Source: Endozoicomonas atrinae
GTDB lineage: Bacteria; Pseudomonadota; Gammaproteobacteria; Pseudomonadales; Endozoicomonadaceae
Reading direction: 5' to 3'
DNA length: 33,329 nt
Assembly: GCF_001647025.1 (NCBI RefSeq)
Contig: NZ_LUKQ02000045.1
Coordinates: forward strand, 1-33,329
Part shown: positions 16,648 through 26,158 of the stretch, piece by piece
Position numbering within the stretch: position 1 is the stretch's first letter
Layout of the letters: each line of letters starts with the position of its first letter
Program-made: the position numbers and the translations under genes
Notes under the pieces: generated by a model
Told to the model about the DNA's origin: nothing
The model's database searches: none
What the model saw: only the letters and a program-made list of their open reading frames with translations

Positions 16648-16649
16648 CA

Positions 16650-16679
16650 TTGGTAATGAATAAGCAGACAGGCTAGACT
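16650..16679 (+). promoter_or_regulatory. Candidate promoter for the second toxin-antitoxin pair
   Basis: TTGGTA (16650-16655) and TAGACT (16674-16679) with an 18-bp spacer, 35 bp before the vapB ATG. Four of six bases match the sigma-70 consensus in each box, so it is only a candidate. Confidence 0.35.
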
Positions 16680-16714
16680 GTTTTTGTGTAAAGCATTGTG
16701 TAGGAGTTGATGAT

Positions 16715-16915
16715 ATGCCTTCAAACCTCGCTATCGACGATGACTTGATTGCCCAGGTTCAACAGCTGGGTGGCTATAAAACCAAAAAGGCGGCCGTTAA
16801 TGAAGCGCTTGCCGAATTTATTCGCCATCGCAAGCAGCTGGAACTGCTGGATGATTTCGGCACCATTGATTACCACGACGATCAGGCCTCCAAAAAAGAG
16901 GCCCGTAGAAAATAA
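16715..16915 (+). CDS. vapB: VapB-family antitoxin
   Basis: 66 residues. NLAIDDDLIAQVQQLGGYKT then KKAAVNEALAEFIRHRKQ is the type II VapB antitoxin pattern (strand, then two helices that bind DNA), and the C-terminal LLDDFGTIDYHDDQ is the acidic toxin-binding tail. GGAG lies upstream of the ATG. The stop overlaps the vapC start as TAATG, typical coupling. It should inactivate VapC and repress the pair. Confidence 0.9.
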   Translation: MPSNLAIDDDLIAQVQQLGGYKTKKAAVNEALAEFIRHRKQLELLDDFGTIDYHDDQASKKEARRK

Positions 16916-17313
16916 TGGTGCTGGTAGATACCTGCGTATGGTCTGCTGCACTGCGTCGGCGTCATGCTGAAACTGTTCCCGAAGAAGCCATCCTGTTGCA
17001 GCGATTAATCCGGCAGCACCGGGCCGTGATGATCGGGCCGATACTGCAGGAAGTGTTAACCGGCATTAAGCATGAGGCTCAATTCACACGCTTGTGTGAC
17101 AAACTCAGTGCCTTTGAGTTGCTGCCCATTTCTGAAATGGACTATATCAGCGCTGCGTCTCAAGCCAACATCTGTCGTAGACATGGGGTTCAGGGCTCTC
17201 ATACCGACTTTCTGATTGCGACAATGGCCATCAAACACCAGATCCCGGTACTGACAACCGATAAAGACTTTATCCACTACCGCAAACACATACCTGTTGT
17301 TTTGTATAGATGA
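16915..17313 (+). CDS. vapC: VapC-family PIN ribonuclease toxin
   Basis: 132 residues with a full set of PIN acidic residues: D5 in VLVDTCVWSAAL, the Glu of ILQEVLTGI (about residue 44), the Asp of HTDFLIATMA (about 100) and the Asp of TTDKDFIHY (about 118). VapC toxins cleave tRNA or rRNA with Mg2+ or Mn2+. It follows vapB directly and belongs to a different subfamily from the PIN toxin at 16203, so the two pairs are neighbours and not a recent duplication. The TGA stop is four bases before array R4. Confidence 0.92.
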   Translation: MVLVDTCVWSAALRRRHAETVPEEAILLQRLIRQHRAVMIGPILQEVLTGIKHEAQFTRLCDKLSAFELLPISEMDYISAASQANICRRHGVQGSHTDFLIATMAIKHQIPVLTTDKDFIHYRKHIPVVLYR

Positions 17314-17316
17314 AAC

Positions 17317-17375
17317 GTTCAATCGTTAAAAGGTTTCAATGCTCTTTTAAACGCTTAAACCTTCAACGCTTCAAC
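17317..17375. repeat. 8-bp-period array R4 (between vapC and ugd)
   Basis: Forward units GTTCAATC (17317), GTTAAAAG (17325) and GTTTCAAT (17333), then reverse-type units GCTTAAAC (17353), CTTCAAC (17361, 7 bp) and GCTTCAAC (17368). The halves converge on an irregular centre at 17341-17352. It sits between the convergent vapC and ugd stop codons. Confidence 0.8.
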
Positions 17376-17381
17376 ATCTGA

Positions 17382-18548
17382 TTAATCCGATCCAAAAAGG
17401 TCGCGGGTATAGACCTTATCCAGCACATCGGCCAGTTCATCCACCAGGCGGTTGGAGACAATCACATCGGCGGTCTGTTTGAACTCATCCAGGTCGGTAA
17501 TCACCCGTGAGTTAAAGAACTCCGCTTCATCCAGCACCGGTTCATACACCACCACTTCAACACCCTTGGCCTTGATGCGCTTCATAATGCCCTGGATAGA
17601 CGACGCCCGGAAGTTATCGGAACCGGCCTTCATAATCAGGCGGTAGATACCCACCACCTGTGGCTTGCGCTTGAGAATGGACTCGGCAACAAAATCCTTG
17701 CGGGTGGTGTTGGCATCCACAATGGCGCCAATAATGTTATTGGGTACATCCTGGTAGTTGGCCAGCAGCTGGCGGGTATCCTTGGGCAGGCAGTAACCGC
17801 CGTAACCGAATGAGGGGTTATTGTAGTGCCCGCCGATCCGTGGGTCGTAACCCACCCCTTCGATAATCTGGCGGGCATCCAGGCCATGTACCTCGGCGTA
17901 GGTGTCCAGCTCATTAAAATAAGCGACCCGCATGGCCAGGTAGGTGTTGGAGAACAGCTTGATGGCTTCCGCTTCTGTGGAATCGGTAAACAGCAACGGG
18001 ATATCGGTTTTCTCGGCACCTTCTACCAGTAGCTGGGCAAACCGTTCTGCCCGCTCTGACTGTTCACCCACAATAATGCGGGAGGGATGCAGGTTATCGT
18101 ACAATGCCTTACCTTCCCGGAGAAACTCCGGTGAGAAAAGTATATTGTCACAACCAAGCTCCTCTTTAATACGCTGGGTATAACCTACCGGCACGGTAGA
18201 CTTGATTACCATCGCCGCATTCGGATTAAGGGCCATTACCTGCTTAATCACCGCCTCAACAGAAGCGGTATTAAAGGTGTTGGTTTTAGGGTCATAATCC
18301 GTTGGTGTGGCAATAACAACAAACTCCGCTTCGGCATAGGCCAGTTGCGGGTCGGTGGTTGCCCGGAGGTTCAGCTCCCGGTTGGCCAGGAACTCTTCGA
18401 TTTCTGCATCCACAATGGGCGACAGTCGGTCGTTAATCATATCCACCTTTTGGGGAATGATATCAACGGCCATCACCTGATTGTGTTGTGCTAATAAAAC
18501 GGCGTTGGACAGGCCTACGTAGCCTGTGCCTGCGATTGCTATGATCAT
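17382..18548 (-). CDS. ugd: UDP-glucose 6-dehydrogenase
   Basis: 388 residues, the same length as E. coli Ugd. The Rossmann motif GTGYVG is at 7-12, the substrate loop 'FSPEFLREG' follows at about 138-146, and the catalytic cysteine C253 is in [14 protein letters not shown]. It oxidises UDP-glucose (from GalU) to UDP-glucuronate with two NAD+, giving the capsule an acidic sugar. It starts 13 bp after the end of the frameshifted glycosyltransferase, so it is transcribed from upstream. The ribosome site is weak. Confidence 0.97.
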   Translation of the reverse strand: MIIAIAGTGYVGLSNAVLLAQHNQVMAVDIIPQKVDMINDRLSPIVDAEIEEFLANRELNLRATTDPQLAYAEAEFVVIATPTDYDPKTNTFNTASVEAVIKQVMALNPNAAMVIKSTVPVGYTQRIKEELGCDNILFSPEFLREGKALYDNLHPSRIIVGEQSERAERFAQLLVEGAEKTDIPLLFTDSTEAEAIKLFSNTYLAMRVAYFNELDTYAEVHGLDARQIIEGVGYDPRIGGHYNNPSFGYGGYCLPKDTRQLLANYQDVPNNIIGAIVDANTTRKDFVAESILKRKPQVVGIYRLIMKAGSDNFRASSIQGIMKRIKAKGVEVVVYEPVLDEAEFFNSRVITDLDEFKQTADVIVSNRLVDELADVLDKVYTRDLFGSD

Positions 18549-18561
18549 AATAAAATAGAAA

Positions 18562-19568
18562 TCAGTGTTTGCTTAATATCTTGGTAATAACTTCCTTTGG
18601 ATGGCCTGAGCTATTAATCATATTGATCAACCGTTCATGAGCAGTGCTATCAAGCCTTTCTAACTTAAATGCAAGATCAGCCAAAAAGTTCAGGCTATTT
18701 TCGTCTAAACGATGATCCGAGCTTACCAATTTACTACCTTTGTTTATAGGATCTCCGAAATTATCAAATAAAACATTGTATTCTTTATCTAATACTTCAA
18801 CAGCACTTCTAACCAGAGGAGATTCTTTAAAAGATTTATCGACATAAAATTTATAATGCGATCCCGGACCGACGTAACGCCCATCTTCCGTAATCTTTAT
18901 GTCATCTTCAGAAAATCTTGACAAATTCGCTTTAGATGATTCAAGCAGTCTACTTCCAATATGCTTATAATGAAGTAGAGCTATTTTATGCTTGTTAGAC
19001 GTCTTGTAACCATACCTCTGCTTCATATGCTCGAAGCCTGCTCCCCATGAATGACAGCCCTCGGTATAAGCCATGTCAAATGACACATCAAATATCGCAC
19101 GCTTATCAAAAACAGGTTCTCTAACGCCTAGCCTATATTGCTCTAAAAGAGGTTTTTCCGGGTCTATATCATTAGATCCAACCATGTTAAACCCAATAAT
19201 ATTCGGAACCGTCACTCCTGACCTTTTATAATCTGACAATACAGAATGAAGGTCTGGGTGATAAACAAGTTCATCTATATCAACACAAATCACCCAATCT
19301 GCCACTTCTTCAGTATACCTACCTCCAGCCCTACTAAAATCTTTATATGCTTCAGACTTTATTTTCACATGGTATTTATTGTTTTTTTTCCTCCCGTATC
19401 AAAATTAATAACCCTAACATTGTCATACTGGCAGGCTATTTTTACGGAATCATCTGTTGACCCATTGTCGAACAAGAATATCTTTGAACATATAGAGGAA
19501 TAGTAATCTAAGACGCTCTTAATGATTTTTTCTTCATTAAAGCATATAAGATATGCATGTATTTTCAA
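18562..19568 (-). pseudogene. Family 2-like glycosyltransferase (Glyco_tranf_2_4) split by a frameshift
   Basis: Two frames together make one ~335-residue glycosyltransferase. The first (TTG 19568 to 19365) gives the N-terminal IHAYLICFNEEKII and FLFDNGSTDDS motifs and reaches FDTGGKK. The second supplies VADWVICVDIDELVYH (the D-x-D site) and the rest. They join at a run of eight A residues (19382-19389 on the plus strand as T); one added A, or two fewer, would restore a continuous frame through FDTGGKKNNKYHVKIKSEA. So it is a phase-variable tract, a sequencing error or a true mutation. The DNA is AT-rich compared with the flanks. If read through it would add one sugar to the repeat unit; donor unknown. 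Confidence 0.8.
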
Positions 19569-19588
19569 AATTAAGCCCCCGACCTTGA

Positions 19589-20719
19589 TTAAAACCTATT
19601 GAACATCAAATTATGACTAGCATAAAATTCATGTAAAACTTCAATATTTAGTTTTGAAATATCCATGAAATTCTGGATGTTAATATTACCAGATAGCCAA
19701 CCAAAGTCGCTCAAGTTTTTAATATTGAAATCTAAGATTGATATATTTGGAACCCCCATATAGCTAGCTAATTCTTCAGTTCTTTTATCATGTGTAATTA
19801 GAAGGGAGGGTGTGCCAGCAAGAGTAGATGACACTACCCCATGAATTCTAGTTCCAATATAACAGTCTTCCTTTTTTACATCTGTAATCCAGTGCGCCAA
19901 ACTACTGTGAAACTTCCCTTTTTCTAAAAGCTTTTTACTTAAATCGGAAAAATCATTCAACCCATAATATTCAACAGCCTTCTCTTTATTAGCACCAACA
20001 TCTTCACGATTCAAAAATGCTATTTCAAAAGACTCAGACTGGTAGTATATAGATGATGCATATTTGATTGCATATTGGTACATCTCTCTGTGCTTAACAT
20101 TCTCAAAATCTTCTTTCCCAAAACCGTAGCGTGTTGGACCAAAAGCCAGCCTAAAATCTTCTTTTTTTTCTAAAGGGCGAATCTCAGGCACTCGGCCATC
20201 TGAAAACACAGAAGGACAACCAAGCACAGATATATTTTTTACTCCAAGATCATTAATTATTTGAGCTGTAAACTCGCCTCTTACACCTAAGCTAGAACCT
20301 CGTTCAGATAAAATATTTAATAGCCTAACAGTCCCTTCAGGAACTTCAGACAAGCTTCTACCATCCATTTGGGACCCTAAACCTATAACGCATATAGGTA
20401 GATTAGTTTGTTCAAGAAGGTCTGCCAACCAACCCCAGTCCTGCTTCCAGTTTACCCAGTTTGATGCTGGAATCATTATGGAATCAAATTCATTTCTAAC
20501 AACATCTGGATTGAAATTAAACCCTATATGTTTTGTCCCTTCAATCTGGCGATAAACAGCTTCAGTGAACAACATATTTCCACTATTGTTTCCACTTCTC
20601 TCAAGGGCCAGTGAACCACTAGCATATTTGAGATTATCAAGACCTATGCTTACTACACCAATACTTTTATACATATAAGCCACACAATTAATAGTTTGTT
20701 TGGGTGAAGTAAACTCCAC
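19589..20719 (-). CDS. Polysaccharide pyruvyl transferase family protein
   Basis: 376 residues. 'PICVIGLGSQMDGRSL', 'ERGSSLGVRGEFTAQII', 'SVLGCPSVFSD' and 'DCYIGTRIHGVVSSTLAGTP' are the CsaB/polysaccharide pyruvyl transferase family pattern. It would transfer a pyruvate ketal from phosphoenolpyruvate to a sugar of the repeat unit, adding negative charge. The GTG at 20719 opens the frame; an ATG at residue 16 is also possible and neither has a strong ribosome site. It begins 14 bp after the giant transferase ends and 20 bp before the frameshifted one begins. GC is visibly low (some 60-bp stretches near 25-35%), suggesting acquired DNA. Confidence 0.85.
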   Translation of the reverse strand: MEFTSPKQTINCVAYMYKSIGVVSIGLDNLKYASGSLALERSGNNSGNMLFTEAVYRQIEGTKHIGFNFNPDVVRNEFDSIMIPASNWVNWKQDWGWLADLLEQTNLPICVIGLGSQMDGRSLSEVPEGTVRLLNILSERGSSLGVRGEFTAQIINDLGVKNISVLGCPSVFSDGRVPEIRPLEKKEDFRLAFGPTRYGFGKEDFENVKHREMYQYAIKYASSIYYQSESFEIAFLNREDVGANKEKAVEYYGLNDFSDLSKKLLEKGKFHSSLAHWITDVKKEDCYIGTRIHGVVSSTLAGTPSLLITHDKRTEELASYMGVPNISILDFNIKNLSDFGWLSGNINIQNFMDISKLNIEVLHEFYASHNLMFNRF

Positions 20720-20733
20720 CCGTGAGTCTTAAA

Positions 20734-23700
20734 TTAATCTTTGAGAACTACACTTACTTCTTCCAGGTAATCTTTTTGCATTCTTGCTTTTACAAAATCA
20801 GAACAATGCGGCAAACACAACTCTTGAACATTATTAATTTCTTTCAGTTGTACATCATAATTCTTCCTTGTCACACTGCCTGAATGACGTCTATGCACGT
20901 TCAAACTTTTATTGACCATTTTAGCTTTTGCATCTCCCTGTAAAAGCATCATGACATAAATATACCAATCACCAGCAACTTTGAAGTTCAATAATTCTTT
21001 AAAATTATTAGCAATGCACTCTTGAACTGAACTGGTTTTGAAGAGTATCGAGCTAACATTCATGAACTGATTTTTGATAGCTAGACAGTTTTCAATAATT
21101 TCGCGGCCACCATATATACCGGGTTTATCTAATAACGACAACATATCTTCATCATAGTAATACCGGTAATTATCTGCCAGATGAGTGTTGTGTTCATCAA
21201 TCTGAATGGAGTCCGTATAGGCCAGTACAAAATCAGTATCACCCTGAAGAATTGTGGACAAAAACTGAGGATCAGCAGAATCATCAGCTTCGGCAATCCA
21301 TAAGAACTCACCACGAGCCAAATCGGCACCTTTTTTCCACTGCTTGAATACAGATCCTGAATTTTGCTTATTAACGATCAATTCAATCTGTCGCCCATAA
21401 GCATCAGCAGTACTATTGATAACCTGTACACTGTTATCGGGTGATAAATCATCCAACACCAGCACTTCAAACACCGGGTAGTGTTGTGCAAAAACAGAGC
21501 GCAGGCGTTCGCTTATGTGTTTTTCATAGTTATAGTTGGGTATGGACACAGTGACCTTTTTTAGGGTCGGATCCAGATACTGCAACAGTGAAAATACATA
21601 ATCATCCCAGCGGAACTTTTCTGTCGCTTGCTCACGGCGCAGCAAACGCTTCTTGTCTGTGTTTGTTTCACTCTGCTTATGAATAGCAGCAGCCATTGCT
21701 TTAATATCTGCCATGGGCACAATGGCACCATTGACTGAATCTTCCAGCAGTTCAGTAAATCCACCGCCACCCTCAAAGCCAACAACTGGTGTCCCAATTG
21801 CTAACGCTTCCATAACAACAGAAGGGAAAGGATCTTCCCGCGAGGTCATGGCAAAAACATTTGCCGCGGACAGGTACTTCGCTACCTGATTAGTGAAACC
21901 AATATTATGGAAATGCGATTTCAGAAGTTCACTTTCCAGGTCAGATTTAAGCCAGTGTTTGAGAGAAGCCTCAATTTCACCGATCCACAGGAAATGATAG
22001 TTTGGGTCTTTCTTAACCAGCACTTTGGCAGTATTTACAAAAATATCAAAGCCTTTGCGCAGATCAGCAAAACCGACATTGACAATCAGTTTTGCAGCCT
22101 TAGGCAACCCTAATTCGCTCCTGATTTCTCTAGAGGCGGTTTTATCAAAACTGACTTGTTGATAAATGCCTTGTGGATGAATAATCAGCTTTTCATCATC
22201 AACTTTTTGAGCAATTTTTACAAATGACTGCTGTACTGCTGACGCCGCAAAAACAACTTTTTCGGCATATTCGGCAATGTCATTGACCGCTGGCTCTAAA
22301 TTGTATTCCCGGATAAGATTTTCCAATTCATGAACCAGAGAGATAAATTCATAACCTTGCTCATGTAGAATGGCTGCAGTTTTTCCAGAGACAGTGGTAT
22401 TGCATATTGCACGGCTGACTCCAATCTCCTGCTGTAGTTCTACAGCAATCTCACGAAAACGATTCAGGTCGTTGTAGCAAACATAGGTAGGGCCAATCTT
22501 TTCATACTCTTCAACCAACGGCCCTTCGCCAAGAATGATAAGTCTGGCATCACAGCCAAATTGTTGTCTCAGTGTTTTAAAAATATTGAGAGTAAGCAGT
22601 TGTGCACCATGCCTATATGCATCATGGCCAACTAAAACCAGCGGATATTTCCCTGTTAATGGTTTAATGCCGTGCACCGCTCTGTATGTAGCATTGAGGT
22701 ATGCACTTCCCCAGTACTGATCGGGCTCAAGATGCGCACCTTCTGCCCATTCATTCCATGCATTGACCGCTACAAACTTATGCTTGTCCTGAATAGGTTT
22801 CTTTTTGGAAAAGTCAACGATTGATCCTAGCCATTTTTCATATTTTGCGGGTGTTGCTCCAACAAAACCCATACCTCGACCGGGTTTTCTGGCTTCATTA
22901 TCCCACATTGGGGTTACCGCTTTGATTACATCATATTCAAAGTTTGTATCCGCTAAGCTGCGTTCCACCATTTCGTCATAACTTGGATAATGACCCGTAA
23001 ATTCCGGATCCAACACCCCTAAACCTTGAGCTTCTGAAACTAATCCTGCAGCCACTTTATGCGGCGGAAATTCAATAGCACCATCGAGACCATAAGGTCT
23101 GGGGTCAATATCATCAAAAGCCTGAGCCATATAGAAAATAACTTCCATATCATGGTTTGCTTTTAACAATTCACGCCACTTTGAAAATTTAGCCTTTGCT
23201 TCTGGAACAATACCGGGGCGATAGATGAAAAAGATTGGCTTTTCATCAATTCGAATATAACGAGGGTCTGCAAAATGACGTGCAATATCAGCAATAAATG
23301 CTTCATCATCTTCATCACGGTAATCTTGAGCAATCAGTATATCCTGATCCAGCCCATCCCAACGGCGTGACCAGTTTTCATTAGTCCACATGATACAAAA
23401 AGGCAGATTGATATCCGGATTTTCCAGTAACATATTTACTGGCCCATCCATCAGTCGCTTACCATTGAACCAATAGTGGTAGAAGCAGAATCCTTCCAGT
23501 CCTGCATTTCTTGCCATTTCTGCTTGTTTCACTAAGGTTTCTTTCAAACGGAGATCATAAAAACCAAGGTCGCGTGGGAGGTGTGGCTGATAATGACCAT
23601 TAAAACGTGATCTACCTCTTGTCACATTTGTCCATTCGGTAAACCCTGCCCCCCACCACTCATTGTTCTCCTTGAATGGGTGAAATTGTGGCAAGTAATA

Positions 23701-24525
23701 CGCTATCAATTTTACATCAGGGTCAACACTACGTTCCCCAAATTGGAATTCTTCAAACCCAGGGCCAGCTTTTAAAAACTGGCTTTCATACTCGTGTACA
23801 TTGTTTGATAAGCCACCTTCAAAAACCTGAACAACCTGCTCTTGAATTACATTTTTGGTTTGTAGATTATTACTTTTACCAATAGTTAAATAATGATAAA
23901 AAGCATGTTTTGAAGGGTCACTTTCCAAATACTCCTGAACATACCAGCTCAAATCAAATTCAGCGTTCGGGCGTCGACCTTCCATATAGCCTTGTAGTAT
24001 AAAGTGCTTATATGGTTCTATTCCAGCCTCGCAAATATCCGGATTTGCCTGCCGATAATATTCACTATCAAACTCTGGCAGCGGGTTTAGGGCATGGTTC
24101 AAAGCATACTCATAAAAATGGCGCAACGGTGATTGATCAAGAGGAATCGCATAAGTTTCACGATAGTAAACTGGATCAAAATAGATTGATGGTTTTCTTC
24201 CTTCAGCCTCTCCAAATCTGATGTAATGTTCAAGAGGCCCAATATCAGAAGCCTTTACATCTGGATTCTGCTCCAAATACCAAATGGGATCAAACAAATA
24301 TGAAGGGGTTCGTCCTTCCTTGACTCCATTAAAATAATAATGTTCAAGTGCATTTGAGCCTGATCCTGCAACATCAGGATTTGACGAAAAATACCATTCT
24401 TCTGAAAATAGACCTGAGTGATATATGACTTCTATAGCACTGATTTCTTTACTGGATTCTTCTTTTTGAATAGTTTCGTCGTGAAATAGATTTTTAAAAT
24501 TTTTTGAAAATTTAAACACTGTCAT
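20734..24525 (-). CDS. Giant fusion: repeat region + GH99-like (WbsX) + GT4 + GT2
   Basis: 1263 residues, four parts. Residues ~34-215 hold about four repeats of the type F-D-x-x-W-Y-L-x-x-N-P-D-V with H-Y-x-x-x-G-x-x-E-G-R-x-P, as in many polysaccharide transferases. Residues ~268-625 are a GH99-like WbsX domain (AYYLPQFHPFKENNEWWGAG, FCFYHYWFNG, MWTNENW, NAWNEWAEG). Residues ~626-985 are a GT-B GT4 domain (VNVGFADLRKGFDIF, TSREDPFPSVVMEALAIGTP). Residues ~990-1220 are a GT2 domain (TVSIPNYNYEKHISERL, IAEADDS). It may add two or more sugars, or trim and add, on the repeat unit. Its ATG at 24525 has a weak ribosome site. All domains look intact. Confidence 0.88.
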   Translation of the reverse strand: MTVFKFSKNFKNLFHDETIQKEESSKEISAIEVIYHSGLFSEEWYFSSNPDVAGSGSNALEHYYFNGVKEGRTPSYLFDPIWYLEQNPDVKASDIGPLEHYIRFGEAEGRKPSIYFDPVYYRETYAIPLDQSPLRHFYEYALNHALNPLPEFDSEYYRQANPDICEAGIEPYKHFILQGYMEGRRPNAEFDLSWYVQEYLESDPSKHAFYHYLTIGKSNNLQTKNVIQEQVVQVFEGGLSNNVHEYESQFLKAGPGFEEFQFGERSVDPDVKLIAYYLPQFHPFKENNEWWGAGFTEWTNVTRGRSRFNGHYQPHLPRDLGFYDLRLKETLVKQAEMARNAGLEGFCFYHYWFNGKRLMDGPVNMLLENPDINLPFCIMWTNENWSRRWDGLDQDILIAQDYRDEDDEAFIADIARHFADPRYIRIDEKPIFFIYRPGIVPEAKAKFSKWRELLKANHDMEVIFYMAQAFDDIDPRPYGLDGAIEFPPHKVAAGLVSEAQGLGVLDPEFTGHYPSYDEMVERSLADTNFEYDVIKAVTPMWDNEARKPGRGMGFVGATPAKYEKWLGSIVDFSKKKPIQDKHKFVAVNAWNEWAEGAHLEPDQYWGSAYLNATYRAVHGIKPLTGKYPLVLVGHDAYRHGAQLLTLNIFKTLRQQFGCDARLIILGEGPLVEEYEKIGPTYVCYNDLNRFREIAVELQQEIGVSRAICNTTVSGKTAAILHEQGYEFISLVHELENLIREYNLEPAVNDIAEYAEKVVFAASAVQQSFVKIAQKVDDEKLIIHPQGIYQQVSFDKTASREIRSELGLPKAAKLIVNVGFADLRKGFDIFVNTAKVLVKKDPNYHFLWIGEIEASLKHWLKSDLESELLKSHFHNIGFTNQVAKYLSAANVFAMTSREDPFPSVVMEALAIGTPVVGFEGGGGFTELLEDSVNGAIVPMADIKAMAAAIHKQSETNTDKKRLLRREQATEKFRWDDYVFSLLQYLDPTLKKVTVSIPNYNYEKHISERLRSVFAQHYPVFEVLVLDDLSPDNSVQVINSTADAYGRQIELIVNKQNSGSVFKQWKKGADLARGEFLWIAEADDSADPQFLSTILQGDTDFVLAYTDSIQIDEHNTHLADNYRYYYDEDMLSLLDKPGIYGGREIIENCLAIKNQFMNVSSILFKTSSVQECIANNFKELLNFKVAGDWYIYVMMLLQGDAKAKMVNKSLNVHRRHSGSVTRKNYDVQLKEINNVQELCLPHCSDFVKARMQKDYLEEVSVVLKD

Positions 24526-24570
24526 TTAATAAGCCTGTAAATGAACATTTAAAAACAAAGAAATAATCTG

Positions 24571-25674
24571 TTAAGAGTATTGTTTGTTAATCCAATCTTG
24601 ATAAGAACCATCCATCACCGCCTGCCACCAGGCTTCATTATTCAGATACCACTGAATGGTTCTACGGATGCCGGTTTCAAAGGATTCTGCCGGTTCATAG
24701 CCCAGTTCGGTACGGGTTTTGGCTGCATCGATGGCGTAACGGCGGTCATGACCGGGGCGGTCTTTTACATAGGTGATCAGGGATTCGGAGTTTCCAGCAA
24801 TAGCGGCTTTTGCGGTATCAAAACAGGAAGCCAGCGTTGAATCATTAGCAAAACATTCATCCATCAGCAGGCAGATCAGTTTCACAATATCAATATTGTG
24901 CCACTCGTTATGGCCACCGATATTGTAATTTTCACCCACCTTGCCCTTGTTCAGAACCAGCTCAATACCACGGGCATGATCTTCTACATAGAGCCAGTCA
25001 CGAATCTGTTGGCCATCGCCATAAATAGGCAGGGCTTTATCGTGCAGGATATTGGTGATCACCAGCGGAATCAGTTTTTCCGGGAAGTGGTACGGCCCGT
25101 AGTTGTTGGAACAGTTACTGATGGTGGTTTTCAGCCCATAGGTTTCGTTATAAGCCCGCACCAGATGATCACTGGCCGCCTTGCTTGCAGCATAGGGCGA
25201 GTTCGGGGCATAAGCGGTTTCTTCGGTAAAAGCCGGATCTTCCAGTGAAAGCGTGCCGTAAACCTCATCAGTCGATACATGGTGGAAACGGTGCTCTGCG
25301 CCCTGCAAAAGGTCTTCATCCAGCCACACTTTTTTGGCCGCTTTCAACAGGCTATGGGTGCCCATGATGTTGGTTTCCAGAAAGGCATCCGGCCCAGTGA
25401 TGGAACGGTCTACATGGCTTTCTGCAGCGAAATGTACCAGGGTATCCACCTTGTGGTGGCGCAGCAGCTCTTCTACCAGTTCGGTATTGAGAATATCACC
25501 GTGAACAAACGTGAAGTTCGGATTTTCCTTGACGGGTTCCAGGCTGGCCAGGTTGCCTGCATAAGTCAAAGCATCAAGAACAATTACTTTGTCGTTTTTA
25601 TATTGGTTCATCCAGTAGTGGACGAAATTGGCACCGATAAAACCGGCACCACCGGTAATTAGAATGCTTCGCAT
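24571..25674 (-). CDS. rfbB: dTDP-glucose 4,6-dehydratase
   Basis: 367 residues, an extended SDR enzyme. It has the Rossmann [10 protein letters not shown] near the N-terminus, the HVSTDEVYG motif with the catalytic Thr, Asp and Glu, and [12 protein letters not shown] with the Tyr and Lys. It makes dTDP-4-keto-6-deoxyglucose, step two of dTDP-L-rhamnose synthesis. The other three rhamnose genes lie upstream but are separated by the plus-strand four-helix gene and arrays, unlike the usual rfbBDAC run. It starts next to array R5, with no clear ribosome site. Confidence 0.97.
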   Translation of the reverse strand: MRSILITGGAGFIGANFVHYWMNQYKNDKVIVLDALTYAGNLASLEPVKENPNFTFVHGDILNTELVEELLRHHKVDTLVHFAAESHVDRSITGPDAFLETNIMGTHSLLKAAKKVWLDEDLLQGAEHRFHHVSTDEVYGTLSLEDPAFTEETAYAPNSPYAASKAASDHLVRAYNETYGLKTTISNCSNNYGPYHFPEKLIPLVITNILHDKALPIYGDGQQIRDWLYVEDHARGIELVLNKGKVGENYNIGGHNEWHNIDIVKLICLLMDECFANDSTLASCFDTAKAAIAGNSESLITYVKDRPGHDRRYAIDAAKTRTELGYEPAESFETGIRRTIQWYLNNEAWWQAVMDGSYQDWINKQYS

Positions 25675-25690
25675 TGTTTAATCGTCTAAG

Positions 25691-25792
25691 GTTTAAGCGT
25701 TGAAAAAAGAAGGTTTAAGCGTTTAAGCGTTAAATTTGACTATTTGGTTAGTTTTACTACGTTTAAACGCTTTAACAATGAAGCGATGTAAC
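25691..25792. repeat. 8-bp-period array R5 (between rfbB and four-helix gene)
   Basis: Forward units GTTTAAGC (25691), GTTGAAAA (25699), GTTTAAGC (25713 and 25721) and GTTAAATT (25729), a 24-base interval, then GTTTAAAC (25761), the reverse-type GCTTTAAC (25769), and AATGAAGC (25777) and GATGTAAC (25785), which keep the 8-bp register. The last unit ends eight bases before the start codon of the four-helix gene, so the array is also its leader. Confidence 0.8.
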
Positions 25793-25800
25793 ATTTTCAA

Positions 25801-26157
25801 ATGCGCTTTGAAAATCTAAGAGTCTGGCAGGAGGCCCGATCATTAACCAAAACCATTTATCAACTGAGTCATTCTGGCTCGTTTTCTAAAGATTTCGGTC
25901 TTCGTGATCAGATTTGCCGCGCTTCCGTTTCCATCATGGCTAACATTGCAGAAGGCTTTGAGCGTGCTTCGCAGGCGGAGTATCGGCAGTTTCTGGTGAT
26001 AGCCAAAGGTTCCTGCGGTGAAGTGCGCTCTCTGCTCTATGTCGCTTTTGACGCTGGATATATTCAACCGGAAACGCTGGAGAACCTTAAAGTTCATACG
26101 TTCCAAATTAGCGCAATGCTGGCGGCGCTGATCCAGCGTGTTGAAGCGTCTCGATAG
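25801..26157 (+). CDS. Four-helix-bundle protein (23S rRNA intervening-sequence / Avd-like)
   Basis: 118 residues with the S23/IVP signature: FENLRVWQEARSL at the start, the central RDQICRASVSIMANIAEGF, then EYRQFLVIAKGSCGEVRSLL. The family folds as a four-helix bundle that forms pentamers and includes the Avd accessory protein of diversity-generating retroelements, but no reverse transcriptase is present here, so that role is not supported. It is the only plus-strand gene in the rhamnose block, between rfbB and rfbD, flanked by arrays R5 and R6. No ribosome site is visible. It may be a small mobile or passenger unit; function unknown. Confidence 0.85.
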   Translation: MRFENLRVWQEARSLTKTIYQLSHSGSFSKDFGLRDQICRASVSIMANIAEGFERASQAEYRQFLVIAKGSCGEVRSLLYVAFDAGYIQPETLENLKVHTFQISAMLAALIQRVEASR

Positions 26158-26158
26158 C

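Noticed and set aside
25801-26157. A diversity-generating retroelement based on the Avd-like gene
   Set aside because: No reverse transcriptase and no template/variable repeat pair is visible. The protein alone is not evidence for such an element.
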